From Ziziphus jujuba (taxonomy: Eukaryota > Streptophyta > Magnoliopsida > Rosales > Rhamnaceae): DNA of 64,000 nucleotides. The notes beneath the pieces are model-generated. The model had not been told where the DNA came from. It worked only from the letters and a program-made list of their open reading frames with translations, and did not search any database. The stretch covers positions 22,805,001 through 22,869,000 of the forward strand of contig NC_083383.1 in NCBI RefSeq assembly GCF_031755915.1. Direction: 5' to 3'. Both the position numbers and the translations under genes were made by a program. Shown here one piece after another: positions 1 through 12,459 of the stretch (positions are counted from its first letter, which is position 1; each line of letters starts with the position of its first letter).

Positions 1-22
1 GGACGTGCAAAAGTCATATATT
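1..22. repeat. 22-bp direct repeat, left copy
   Basis: The first 22 bases of the window recur exactly at 476-497. The two copies bracket the plastid rpoB-like fragment. They could be a junction duplication made when plastid DNA was inserted, or the visible edge of a tandem array of an approximately 475-bp unit that continues to the left of the window. The sequence alone cannot separate these. Confidence 0.8.
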
Positions 23-29
23 GTAGATA

Positions 30-447
30 GGTATTGTTCCTCCAATAATTGTAGTACTTCTTGGCGAGCTCTAATATGATCATATTTAAAAGTAAGCATC
101 TCTTGTAAAATATGAGCAACATCAAATTCCTCTAAAGCCTAAACTTTCATTTCTCCTACCCGCTGCCCTCCCTGTTTGGCATTTCCTTTAAGTGGTTGTT
201 GTGTAACAAGTGCATAATATCCGCTAGAACGTCCATGTATTTTATCATCAGCTTGATGAATTAATTTCAAGATATAAAGCTTTCCTATTATAACAAGTTG
301 TTCAAAAGAATCCCCTGTTCTTCCATCAAATATTCTGCTTTTTCCTGGATACTTGGTTTCAAATACTCATGGATTCGTTGTTTGCTTACTGGCTTCATAT
401 AATTCAGAAAAGACTAATTTTCTCGAAGCCTCTTGTTCATATTGATA
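30..447 (-). pseudogene. rpoB: Nuclear-integrated plastid rpoB fragment
   Basis: The minus strand reads as the C-terminal part of the plastid-encoded RNA polymerase beta subunit. Recognisable stretches include [61 protein letters not shown] and AHILQEMLT. The frame runs from about 447 down to 30 and covers roughly 140 codons of a protein that is normally more than 1,000 residues. Two in-frame stops (TGA at 367-369, TAG at 139-141) both fall where the plastid protein has tryptophan (NPW and EVW contexts), so each is a G-to-A change of TGG. Several missense changes are also visible. Neither the upstream nor the downstream part of rpoB is present. The parsimonious reading is a decayed plastid-to-nucleus DNA transfer rather than an expressed gene. 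Confidence 0.9.
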
Positions 448-475
448 AACTTGATTTACAAGTTGGATAATATTT

Positions 476-497
476 GGACGTGCAAAAGTCATATATT
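476..497. repeat. 22-bp direct repeat, right copy
   Basis: This is an exact copy of bases 1-22. It lies beyond the 5' end of the rpoB-like frame, and bases 448-475 between them show no recognisable plastid homology. Confidence 0.8.
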
Positions 498-1901
498 ATA
501 GACTTTCGACTAGCAGTTTTTACTCAATGATGTCATTGGAGTATTCATTTGTGAGGTTTCTAGCATTTTAATTTCTGACAATAGATCCAAGATATATTTG
601 AAAATGCAAAATAGACCTATAGAGGTGAAGGAGATTGAATAGGTCATTGGCTATTTAAAAAAATTTGGCATTAATAGTAATTGCCAATAGGAAAGTGAAG
701 TAGCCTATGCCTACTTCAAATCATATCTCTATGCCCCTAGGCTACAGTTTAATAGTTTATTTATTTTTTCGTAATCGATGACTTAGTTCTCCCACAAATA
801 GATAATAAAATGTTACAAAATAAACAAATGAGGATTGTTCCTCCCACAACACAAATAGCAAAGCCAGAAATGTAAATGATAAAAAAGAAAAATTAAGCAT
901 GCAGATTTTCACATGGAAATCCTATATGAATAATCCACCGATTGAAAATCCACTAAATTAGGAACCAAGCAAACAGTCACACTGACACATCTAACCTAAA
1001 TATAAGGAATGTTATCACCATTCTTAGCTTTCGAGATAGTAGGTGACTTGCTTGTTGACTTTGGATGCAGTGGCCTAAAGCTCAGACCATTGCAGTTGCT
1101 ACTCCATGTAAGGACTCTACATCGTTGCTCCGTATTGAAGGTCTCCTTCATAAGGGCTCCATTTCTACTATCACAATGGCCTTTTTCACAAGGGTACACT
1201 CCAATATTGTAGCAACAATTTTCCATGCAAGCCCTCAACTTCTCTAAGATATTGTTGCAACGAATCTTGAAGAGCAACATAAATATAAAGAAAAAGAAGT
1301 GTTTGGGGGTGTTTCACAGGAAGAAAATCCTAGGATTTCTCTCTCTAAGTGGTAAATCATCAAACCATGAAACCCACATTCAAAATTCCAATAAAGTGGG
1401 AAAAACTCAATTCATAGTTTAGATAATCTATAAAACTTCTTTAGCATTGCTTATTAAGGTATAAACTAACAAATAGAGTAAAAAAGCTTGACTGGTTAGC
1501 AATGGTAGCTCTCTTTAATCTTTTCCTAAATCAAACTCAAGCAGAAGAATTTTTTTTTTTTTAAATAAATACAAGGATGTTATTTGAACAACATATGATT
1601 GTTTGCTTAGGATTGGCTTTTAAGGTTTAAAACTTAAAAATAGAGTAAAAAGCTTGACTGGTTGGTAATGGTGTCTTTCTAATACTTTTCCCTAGTCGAG
1701 CTTAAGAGGAATAAGATTTTTTTTCTAAAATCTAGGGATGTTATGTTGTTTGAACAATGTTTAAAAAATCAAACCAGAAAAAGAAACTATACATACATTG
1801 TTTGAATTTCCTATAGAAGTTGTTCGAATGACATAGATCTAGCAATTGGAAATTGAGACATGATAGGATATTGGTCTAACGACATCTTCAAGTTGTTTTT
1901 A

Positions 1902-2374
1902 GGGATATTGGCAGCCAAGCACTCTGAATTTTATCAAGGTTGATATATTGCACCCTAAACTTTTTTTTTCTGACATTTTGCACCCCAAACTTCCATTTTG
2001 CTTGCACCAGTAGTTCGTTTGTTAAAAATGTATAATAAAATGATCAAATGCCTCGTACGTGCTCACTAAACGAGGGTAGATCATATAATTTTATAGCTTT
2101 TAGGCTTTGTTTGGAACTCAGGAAATGTGGAGGAAAAAAATTGAAGGGAAAAAAGGGGGGGAGGGGGGGGGGGGGGGGGAAGACACGTGAAATGTTGTTT
2201 AATGGAAAAAATAGATAGATCGAAGTTATCTAGAAAAAAATTATAGAAAGAAGCTCCTCCATTGCTAAAATGGAGTTTTTCTTTTCTAAAATATCAGTTA
2301 GATAGAGAGGAGACAGACATAGAGAGTTATAGAGAAAGAGAGAGTACATAAGAAAAAAAAGGTCAGAGACAGAG

Positions 2375-2463
<89 letters not shown>

Positions 2464-3043
2464 GAGACAAAAAGAGAGATTTACAGAGAAAGAGAGAGTA
2501 CACAAAAAAAGGGGATAGAGATAGAGAAAGAGGAGAGAGAGACAGACAGAGTTATAGAGAAAGAAAGAGTACACTTAAAAAAAAAAAGGACAGAAGCAGA
2601 GAAAGAGGAGAGAGAGAGAACTTCATTCCTAAAATCCATTTTCCTTCTTCTTCTTCTTCTTTATCTTCTTCATCCTTCCACATCCATGTCTATTCTCTTC
2701 CATTGCTCATCTTTTTCACTCTTCACATGCTCTTTCAAACTCAAGACCCTTTTTCTTCTTTTTCCAAACCACCGCTCTCAGTAGCACTAACAATCCTAAA
2801 GTTGCAATGAAGAAATTCCTCGAATGGAACCCTAATTTCTAAATTCAGAACATTAAAATGACATGATCTACCCTTGTTTGATGAGCACGTGCGAGGTACT
2901 TGATCATTCCATTATACATTTTTAACATACAAACCAACAGTGCAAGTAAAAAGGAAGTTTGGAGTGCAAAATGCCAGAGAAAAAGTTTGGGGTACAATGT
3001 GTCAACCTTGATAAAATTCGAGGTGCTTGGCTGCCAATATCTC
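1902..3043. mobile_element. Non-autonomous Mutator-like element (MULE/MITE), 1142 bp
   Basis: The two ends form long terminal inverted repeats of about 190 bp (1902-2093 and 2856-3043). The left end reads GGGATATTGGCAGCC and the reverse complement of the right end reads GAGATATTGGCAGCC. Flanking bases are a perfect 9-bp direct repeat, TTGTTTTTA at 1893-1901 and 3044-3052, which is the target-site duplication length typical of Mutator superfamily elements. The interior holds G-runs, a (GA)n tract and purine-rich sequence, with no transposase frame. It lies inside the retrotransposon LTR and is absent from the paired LTR, so it inserted later. Confidence 0.85.
2375..2463. repeat. (GA)n microsatellite inside the MULE
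   Basis: A nearly uninterrupted GA dinucleotide run of over 80 bases, flanked by further GA-rich imperfect copies from about 2320 to 2620. It generates spurious Ser/Leu-rich open frames on the minus strand. Confidence 0.95.
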
Positions 3044-3403
3044 TTGTTTTTATCGTGTCTCCATGTCATTTCAATGAAATATCCGTGTTGTTCCAATGAT
3101 CTTAAAACATTATTTAAGATCAGTATTTTGACAAAATTATGAAAACTATTTTAAGCTCAAATAAAAATACTCAAAGTGCAATCCCAAGGAAAAATATGAA
3201 GAACCAATGAAAAACAAACTTGGATTTATATGAAAAATAATGTGTAAAAGTGTGTGCTTAACCACCTAATAATCTTGGAACCTATCTTTAAGTCAATTAT
3301 AATACCTAACTAGGATTTCTTTTTCACGCATGGATATTGACTAAGATATAATTGAGTGTTTCAATTTTTAAAAATTTGTCAACACACAAAAACTAACCTA
3401 ACA

Positions 3404-6400
3404 ATCTCCCTCTTTGGTCTTCTCAATGATAAAACACTACTTTTACACTTCACTCAAATAAAATAAAAAGTATAACGTGTATCAAAGATACAATCCCGCC
3501 AAACCACACAAGTGCACTCCAATGCTCAAAACCTACACTTAACTCTCCTTAGATCTAAAACTCTATAAACTGAGGAGTTCTGTAAGCATTATAAACTTCA
3601 CAAACTTTCAAGCAACAAACGGATAAAATGCTAGTGTGATAAAAATATACCAAATCACACAGTCACACAAGAAATAAAATGAACTAAAATGATACAATAA
3701 TAAGATTCCTTAAAGCTAATGTAAATAAGAATATTTACTCTAACTTAACAAATAAATGAGTAAGTTGAACATTCCTTTTAACCCCATTATGATATAAAAA
3801 TAAAATTTATAACTCAACAGTGTGTAAAGCCAATAAAGCCTCCCTCTTTTTGTCAAAAAAATGGCAAACGGAGAAATACAAATAAACTAACCAAAACAAG
3901 AAAACAAACAAGGAAAGAAAATAAAACAAAGCAAAGTAGACAAAGAAACATGGAATTCATATGAATCTAATGGAAAATGAAACGGTACATGGACATGAAA
4001 GGTAAAAAATATTGCATAACACCCATGTATAATCAAAAAGAAAAAGGTGTTATCTATAAAAGGAACAAAGATATGTATATATATATATATACTTATAATG
4101 CAATAAAATCCAATAAGCAGATAACATAAAATAGTGATAAACAAGTGATGCATGACAACAAGGTATATAAATCAATTCAACAATGACCAAAAAGGTTAGT
4201 CCACTCAAATCGCTAATAAAAGAACTCAAAGATAACTCACAAAGACATAACCATGACAAAAAGAAACTTGGATTCTATAAAAACTCGTAAGGAGAAATCA
4301 ACATCAATCCGAAGCCATGAAAAACAGGAACCTTATAAAATTGAATAGTTATGTAAAAGAGGTCCAAAAAGAATGCATGTTATACAAAGACTTTGTGAAG
4401 GCAATAACAAAAGTTCCTAGAGAGAGAAAACTTAATTTTCAACAAAATTTACTTAGCAAAGAGAATTACAGTGTCACCTTTTAAAGAAATTTAAAGAAGC
4501 TAAAATTTGTTTAACCTAAAACCATGTAAAAATGATAAGAACATGCATGGAATATGAAACAAAAAGAATGAAAAGATATAACCACATTCTCAAAGATTTA
4601 ATTTATCAAAGATAGGCATAAATGATTTGGAATAGATACATTTTCAAGAAAATATCTAACATTGATCAATAATTATGAAAACATGCTATTTTATTCAAGT
4701 AGACTCCTCCTCTTTCATATATTTTTGGTTTTTCTTCTTCTATTATCCTTAATATTTACTTATTATTATCATTATTATTATTATTGTATATTATTTTTTC
4801 CCAACATTATTTTTACATATCTCAAAAATATATTTCAACATTGACAATGTGATCGCTAACTCCAAAATCCTATTAAAAGTAAGATTAGGCATTTTAAATT
4901 ATGTCAACCTAATCACCATTCATGATTAAAATTTCAATCCTTAAGAGATTATGTCATGCCATGTGAGTGGCATGAAAGAACATAAAATATTCTATAAATT
5001 TTCTATAAGTTTCGTGAGTAGATGTATATGTTTTTATCCCATTTCTTGCAACACTTAGACCTTGACAAACAAGAACGAGGATATAACAACACTTAATCTC
5101 ACACCATGAAATCATCTACATTAAGAAACTCTCAATATATTGCCAACACAACATTAAGCACATATACAAACACATGCAAATTAAGAATAAAAAATGCATG
5201 ACCAAAAAGGATTAGAAACCTCATATAGTTCCTTTCTTCTCCATTCAGTCTGTGTAGTCTTCACTCCCACTTCCTTGTTGTTCACATTTTTTCTTCTTTT
5301 TGTTTATTCTCTTCTTGTTAATTTTATCTTTCTTGAGCTTGGACACCTTAGAAATGTTTTCAAAAATCCTTGAATTTTCTTTAAAAGCCTATCCATTCTT
5401 ACACCTTTATGATAATCATCATTTGAAAATTGCCTAAAAATGCTCAACTTCCTCAATTCAAAACATTTAGGTCTAATGTGACCTCTTCTCCGACAATGAT
5501 GAAAAATATGAATAAAAATTAATCTAGGAGTATAGTGATGCATTTGAGGATGGCTCTTTGCCGAAGGAACTTCACAGAAATGAGGTTGCTCATTTTGGAC
5601 ATGCCTTCTTCACTTAAGCCTTTTGTTGTAACTCGTTTTTCAATTGAACACACTTTGGTCTTATGTAACCATTCCTACTTGAACGATGACATGTAAGAAT
5701 AAGCCTTCTACTAGATGAATAATGTACCATATGTGAAGGCCTATGAAATTGTGATTGAGACCTTCCATTTCTTCCTTGCATATTTCTCTTCTCAACTTGC
5801 TTTGGAGGAATTTCTCTTTTAACAATATCCTTTTATGGGCTTTGCTTATCTGGGTTCACAAAGATAGTCTTTGAACCTAGTTAAGAGGAAACCTTATCAA
5901 TATTTCCAAGTTCAAATAGTATATTTACCAACTTTTGAATGATCTCTTTAGCTTGTTCCAATTGTTTTATCAAGATGCATTCTTTAGATTTCAAGGTTCT
6001 AACTAGCTTGATCTTTTCACTTATGGAACTTTCTAAAAATTTTACTTTATTAACAAGAAATTCATTAAAAGCTTCTATATCCTTCAAACTAGTTATCTTT
6101 CTTGTAAGTTCAACAATCTTCTTATCTTTTTCTTTTAATCAAGTGGTCATCTCTTCATTTGCTTTCAGCTTCTCTTTAATTTTCAAGCTCACTTTAAATA
6201 GTCTCTTTTTCATATTCAAAGTCTCATAAAACAAATCATCATATGCCTTTTCAAATTTATCTTCATTAAGATTCTCATCTTCTAAAAGTAAATCATCATT
6301 GGAATAGACACTATGAGATGAAACTGAAGGAAATCTATAATGGTTAGAAGTATGAGGAATCATGAATGTTGTAAAGTTCATTTTTCCATCATCTTTACCA

Positions 6401-6587
6401 ATGTTGCTTGAAACATCTGTAAACTTGATCATTTTCTTTTTGGACACTATTTACAATATGCCTATATCTTTGACAACTATAGTATTGAATTTGTCAGAAA
6501 TTTTTCTTTCCTGTAAACCGCTTTCTACCTTCCTAGATCACATTAAGGTTGTGAAACTCAAACTGGAGAACCGACTTTGATACTAAT
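3404..6587 (-). mobile_element. Internal region of minus-strand copia-like retrotransposon, pol absent
   Basis: This block lies between the polypurine tract (3404-3417) and a degenerate initiator-Met-tRNA primer-binding site (6574-6585, minus strand TAGTATCAAAGT compared with TGGTATCAGAGC). Only gag-like coding traces are recognisable, at 5300-6450. The remainder, 3420-5250, is AT-rich and shows no integrase, reverse transcriptase or RNase H motifs. The element is therefore a non-autonomous or internally deleted derivative. Confidence 0.6.
5300..6447 (-). pseudogene. Degenerate gag-like frame with CCHC-type knuckle traces
   Basis: Minus-strand pieces 6447-6139 and 6087-5881 encode an acidic, Lys/Glu-rich, coiled-coil-like protein, followed by basic segments. 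Two decayed zinc-knuckle-like stretches occur: HHCRRRGHIRPKCFEL near 5460-5500, and a CHRSSRNGYIRPKC-like stretch near 5650-5700. The CxxC-GHIRPKC pattern is common in gag proteins of plant copia elements. Frames are broken by stops and shifts. The domain order N-terminal helical region then knuckles fits gag, but family assignment beyond copia-like is inference. Confidence 0.5.
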
Positions 6588-8560
6588 TGTAAGTACATAA
6601 TAGATCTAGAAGGGATCGTTAAATTGGTCTTTGGTCATTTAATAAACTTTGGTACTGATATTGATTGTAAATATCAACTTGTAGGAGCCATGCCTACTTC
6701 AAATTGCATCTCTATACCCCCCAAACTACAGTTTCATAGTTCATATATTTTTCAACAATTGAGGACAAAATTAGCATTGAATTTGTCTAAAATATTTCTT
6801 TCTTGTAAACTACCTTCTACCTTCCTTAATTGTATCCATTTTCCAAATCTAAAAGCATCACACAATTGTTGCCAGACCTAATTGGTTAATTGACTATGAT
6901 ACGAATTGAAAATATAGAATGGGCATACAAATGGGACTTGAATAGGTCCTTGACTATTGAAAGAACTTTGGCATTGATACTAATTATCAATAAGAACCTG
7001 GAGACTACCTTCTGGCTTCCTTAATTGTATACTTCAAATCATATCTCTATATCCTCGAACTACAATTTCATAGTTTATATATTTTTTAGTAATCGAGGAT
7101 TCAATCTTCCCATAAATAGATAATAAAATACAACAAAATAAAGAGATGAAGATGAAGACTCAATCTTCCCATAGCAAAAATAGTAAAGGTAGAAATGTAA
7201 TTGACAAAAAAGAAAAAATCAGGCACATAGATTTTTATGCATAAACCCTATATAGGAAAAATCATAGGTGCTAGCTACCATCTAACATATAGTCATACCG
7301 AAAAACCTAACCTAAGTATAAGGAATGTTATAGATATTCTTAGCTATCGAGATGGTGGGTGACTAGTCTTTTGATTCTAGGTGGAGTGGCCTTAAGCTGA
7401 GACCCCCACAGTTGCTATTGCTCATAAGGATTTCATACACACAGCTTCAGTTTCAAGGCCTCCCTCATAGGGGATCCACTTTCCCACCACTTTAACTGTC
7501 TTCTTTGCAAGTCTACACTCCAATATTGTTCCAACAGTCTTTCTTGCAATGGCTTAACTCTTCTAAAATCTTCTTCCAACAAATCTTGAAGAACGACACA
7601 AATATGAAGAAAGAAAGTGTTTGAGGTGTTTTTCAAGTGGGAAAATCCTAGATTTTTCTCTTTAAGTTGTAAATTAATAAACCAAGATAGACACACTCAA
7701 GAATTAAATGAAAATTCAAATTAAGTAGGGGAAACTCAATCCATAGTTTAGATAACAAATGAAATTTGAAATGGTTTTAGAGGTCTAGAACTCACAAATA
7801 GAGTAAAAAGCAAGATTGCTTAGCAATAGTGGCTCTCTCCAATCTTTTCCCCAATCAAACTTGGGAAGAAGAGAGGTTTCTAAAAATTTGGAAATGTTGT
7901 TTAAGCAACATAGGAAGGTATTTGAACAACGTTTAAAAGATAAACCAGAAAATGACATGTGTCCATATATTGTTCGAACAACCCCCTAGCTTTCGTCTCT
8001 CAGTGTCAGTGTTGGTCCAACAGAGTGCTTTCGCCACTAGTGTTCTTTCTGATCTCTATGCATTTCACCGCTCCACCAGAAATTCCCTTTGCCCCTACTG
8101 TACTCCAGCTTGGATGTTGTTCGAAAGACATAGATCCAACAACCAGAACGTGACATGTTGCAAGATGTTTTAATAACATCTATACATTGCTCTAACAACA
8201 TCATTGCATTGTTCTAACAACATTTAATATTATTTAAAATTGGTATTTTAATTTTAAAATATTATGATAATTATTTTAAGCCCAAATATAAATACTCCAA
8301 GAGTAAACCCAGTTAAAAAATGATAAACTAGTTAAAAATGAACTTGGATTTATCTAAAATGAGAAAGTAGTGAAAAATGAACTTGGATTTATCTAAAAAA
8401 ATACTATTTACAAAAGTATATGCCTAACCACTTAACAATCAAGAACTGGTTTCTAAGTCACTTACCATAGCTAACCAGGATTTCTTTTTCATGCTTTAAT
8501 AGTAACTCTGATACACACATTATAACTTAGTATTTTGACTTATGAAAATATGCTAATAAA
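6588..8560 (-). mobile_element. 5' LTR of the same element with duplicated leader junction
   Basis: The LTR abuts the primer-binding site at 6574-6585. Positions 6899-8560 pair with the other LTR (599-3403). The first 310 bases are an extra partial duplication of leader plus LTR start: 6475-6600 is repeated at about 6772-6905, each copy ending in a GATAC-containing site resembling a primer-binding site. The far boundary near 8560 is approximate because no clean terminal TG/CA pair is visible there. Confidence 0.6.
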
Positions 8561-8639
8561 TAGAAACCAACTCTAATATTTTGATTATGGAACATACCTC
8601 TTGAAAAATAATGGGTCCCCATATCGAGGAAGTAGTGTA

Positions 8640-11366
8640 TTCTACATAGATGTTTGTTGGTAAGTTTTGTGTCCATTTGTATAAAAAGATTGTCAATGAG
8701 CTTTTAGATCAGAATAAATAAATAATAATATGATTGAGTATTACGAATGAACAAAGACATATTAGCTTTGTTACATGCAAAACCTATTGAAGAAGAAATT
8801 GAGATAATTTATCAAACTATGCTCTACTGGTAGCTTGTTTAAGCCCATGGAGAGACTTTTTCAAGAGTCAAACTTTATTTGGTTTAGTTTTATATCCAAA
8901 GTCCAGCGGTTGTTCCACAAATGCTTTGCCCTTAAGTATGTGAAGGAAAGCATTCTTGACACCCATTTGTTATATGTTCCATTGGCGAGCAACAACATTG
9001 CAATGATACTTGAACTATTGTATGTTTGATGGTAGGACTAAAGGTTTTGTCAAAATCTTATTTTTCAACCTACATGAAACCATGGGCAACAAGTCTTACT
9101 TTAAGTTGATCTATGGTGCCATCTTCATTGAATTTAGTACAGTACACCTATTTGGATACAACTTAATTGGTGTGAGCTAGTCGTGGAATGAGAATCTAGC
9201 TATGATTGTCATCCAAAGCATTGATTTCTTCTTTCATAACTTTGAATCAAGCAGGACTGTGTAAAGTAATCTTGAGAGAATGAGTTCACTTGTTGATGAA
9301 ACAATAGCCATCCATGAAGCCAATAAAGGGATCTTTTGAAGTTTAGACCATGTGATCATTTTATGGTTGTTGAGCAATGATTGTTCTTCTGTATTTGAGG
9401 AACTCGCAAATCAATTAAAAAATTATTTTGTATACTCTTAGGATTATGTTATGAAATATTATGCAGAAAGCATTCTAATGAATTTATTGAGCTTGGTGAG
9501 GTTGCAGTTGTTAATGGTGACTTAATATTTCTTTTTGTTTGATCAATTTGATAAGCATGTAAGCCTTTGGATGGATTTTGAGATTCAATTTCATGGATAA
9601 AAAATTGTAGATCAATATTGGAGCAAGTTGTTGTTGTTCTGCAGTATGATCATAAGTTGGTTGACTACTGATATCATTAGTGTGAGATGTTTTTGGTTGC
9701 TTGCAACAAGTTGTGTTCAATATTTAAGGATCTATATTTGATACTGAAGTACTACTTTGTTGAAAAATTTTGCTTGCTATCTTGTATTGCGGTATAAGCT
9801 ACCTATTCTAATGATTAGGAAAATTAACAACTTCTAATGAATCTTAAGAAAAAAAAATTATTAATGACATGCTAAGAAAGATTTTTCTCATAAAAAACCA
9901 CATGTCTTGATAGATAGACCCTATTGGTTGAGGGGTACAAGCATCTAAAATCTTTTACTGCTTTCCCTTATCATAAAACCATGAGATAAGAATTCAAAGA
10001 GAGATTCATTGCCCTTAGTTAATTGATTTACAGTTAATAAATTATTTTTCAGTTCATGAACATACATCTAAAAATTTTTGTAAATTTAGATTAATAAATT
10101 ATTTTTCCATTCATGAACATCTAAAACTTTTTGTAAATTTAGATTTCCATTGTGAAATTTTATTCTGGTATTACTAATATGAGAAATATTAGGACAATCT
10201 ATGTTTCTGATATATAAAATATCCTCATCGTTATAAGGCTGTGCATTATAAATTTTATGTACATCATTGGTCATGTGTGAGTGCATAAAGTTAGGGTTTG
10301 TTTTGTCTATGATGTTGAGAGCAACAAGGGTCTCTGGTATCTCCTCATTAATGTATGAGCGATCAAATATATACCAACAATTGATGGCGTTGTAATTTGG
10401 CTACTTAAAGATTTGACAGAAAATATTGCCTTGGTATGTTGTTCAATGGCATGATTAATGTTTTTCTTTGGATCTACTTTTAGTTTTGCCTTCTTTTATG
10501 TTTCAGTGTCTTCATTAAATTTTCTAGCTGATGTAAAGCCATGTCCTCTTAAATGAAGTGACCACCATGACCACCTTAACCTTTTCCTCGGCCATGCTAT
10601 CCAAAGAAGGCTTTATTATAATCAATTTCCCGCTTGTTTGCTTCAACTTGTTTTCCATTAGATGATGGTGACTTTGAAGTGCCAGGAGAAATTGAATAAA
10701 TGACAAATAAAGTGGTTTTGTGAGCACGGTAATCTTGAAGTCCTCGTATTCTTGTCCAAGTCCTCTAATGAACAAGAACACGTTGTTGACATTGAGACAG
10801 GAGCATTAATAGAAGCTAAACTATGACAAACCTTCTCAAATATTCATTGATATTCATTATTGGAAAATAAGCCCCTTTTTAAGTGATACAAGACGATCCT
10901 TAAGAAGATGTTCTTGGTCCTTTGTTATGGATGATAGTTGATCCTCGATGGACTTCCAAAGTGAATGAACATTTTCAATACCTACATTTAGACTCAAAAT
11001 ATCTTCATAATTAACATTTAAAATCCAAGTGGTAAGCAATCCAGCATTGTTGATCCATAAACTGTGATTTGGATTCAAAACTATAATTTTTTTATCATCC
11101 TGTAAAAGCTCCCTTGGTGGTTTAGCCTTAACTTGATGGTGATGGACACCAATGCTTCAGAACAAAAGGAGAGTTTAAGAATGCCAGAGAATGAAGTTTG
11201 AATTGTTGAGCTTCATAAATATTAGACTAAAACACTGGTGAAAAGATTATATTGCGAGGACAGGTTTTGTTTTAATGACTAAAGCAGTTTTTAGGTTAGC
11301 TTTTGTTTGAGATGTTATCTTGGTTCCATGAAGGTAGATTTTGTGTGGAATTAAACTCTGATACCA
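8640..11366 (-). mobile_element. 3'-truncated copia retrotransposon relic
   Basis: Minus-strand fragments follow copia order. The primer-binding site lies at 11355-11366 (plus strand ACTCTGATACCA). Gag pieces follow at 11078-10857 (LWKSIEDQLSSITKDQEHLL) and 10781-10524 (LFIRGLGQEYEDFKITVLTK). A protease-adjacent stretch with HMTND and a VHEWKNNLL end lies at 10286-10086. The post-integrase motif resembling CL-PSTNRVYQDMWFF is near 9960-9890, and reverse-transcriptase start traces lie near 9050-8830. RNase H and a 3' LTR are not seen, so the 3' end is lost. Stops and shifts are frequent. Confidence 0.75.
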
Positions 11367-11612
11367 TGAAGAATTTGATAATCTTTGTGTTTGATCGAAT
11401 GAATGATTATATAACTAGCTTACAGAGGTATTTAAAGATGCAAATGCCTATTAGATATGCATGAAAATAATAACAATTAAAGGATTTTCCTCGTTGGTAA
11501 GATTCTTCCTTTAGATAGAATTCCTTGTAAAGAAATAGTTGGTATTGACTTGTGTTGATTATATTCATTATCATTCTGATCCTATATTAATGCATTATGA
11601 TGAGCAGCTACA
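11367..11612 (-). mobile_element. Candidate 5' LTR of the copia relic
   Basis: Immediately beyond the primer-binding site the plus strand starts TGAAGAATTT and a plausible end is AGCAGCTACA at 11612. On the minus strand this gives an LTR of 246 bp running TGTAGCTGCT to AAATTCTTCA with TG/CA ends. No partner LTR survives, so the outer boundary is inferred from the terminal dinucleotides only. Confidence 0.4.
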
Positions 11613-12455
11613 GTTCCTTCCTGACCTTCTTGATTGTCGATTGTTAGTCTTCCTTTATTTCATTGTATATATATATATATAGAATTAAGCACTAATAAGA
11701 TGCACCTTATTTTTTTTAGAGTGAAGTCATTTAATCATAGTTATGGGATTCCTTGTAACTAGGCTAACTACATATATGGAATCAATTCAATGACCATGAT
11801 TGAAGGATTTCATCTTAAAATGTAAGGTGCATTTAGTTGATCCTGTTTGTTTTTATTGATACAAAAATTCTCTAGTAAAGGAACTCCTATTTTTATTAAA
11901 TTAAGAATTCTTACATGGTAAGTATTAAGAGTTGTCCCATCCCATTTAGGATTTTAGATTTAGATTTAAATATTAATTGATTAAACCATTCAATAAATGT
12001 TTGCCACATAAACATCCTATATTAATTAAATTAGGGATTCATTGATAAGACAAACGCTTTATATATATACATAAATACTTACAATAAGTTGATCTAATGT
12101 GTTTAGTATTAAATACACTTCTATAGTTAATAGTCTAATATAGTGTTAGTGAAATACTAAAACTATTTTTAGATAAGATGAACTCTAAGTAGATCAAGTT
12201 AACTATTAACACATTTCTACATGTAAACATTATAGTAATGCAATTGCTAATAAAGGAAGTTCTATTGCTACATTCATTAGGTAAGCATTATATGACTTTA
12301 GTTGTACACATATTTAAAATTCCAAAATTTTACTTGCTAGCATTTTTTAAAAAGTTAACAAACTAGAGCTTGTCAAACTAATGAAGTTGTATTGATAGCT
12401 TGGTTTAGTGGTAAAAATTATTAAGAATATACATTAAGATTCATAATTTAGAACT
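11613..12455. other. AT-rich spacer, no gene seen
   Basis: Low-complexity sequence with a short (TA)n run near 11667-11681. No open frame with protein-like composition and no transposon domain was recognised. Confidence 0.6.
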
Positions 12456-12459
12456 TACA

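Larger units (their letters stand above)
599..3403 (-). mobile_element. 3' LTR of minus-strand LTR retrotransposon, interrupted by MULE
   Basis: Blocks of this segment realign in the same order and orientation with 6899-8560. Examples are 1004-1105 with 7321-7420, and 3110-3340 with 8228-8500. The inner edge is marked by a purine-rich tract (minus strand CCAAAGAGGGAGAT, 3404-3417) directly before TGTTAGG, the usual plant copia arrangement of polypurine tract followed by LTR start. After removing the nested 1142-bp element the LTR is about 1.66 kb, matching the other copy. The outer edge near 599 is approximate. The two LTRs differ at many sites and carry indels, so the insertion is old. Confidence 0.7.

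Noticed and set aside
2230..2574. Minus-strand 114-codon open frame rich in Ser/Leu
   Set aside because: Produced by the (GA)n microsatellite inside the MULE; no protein-like composition.
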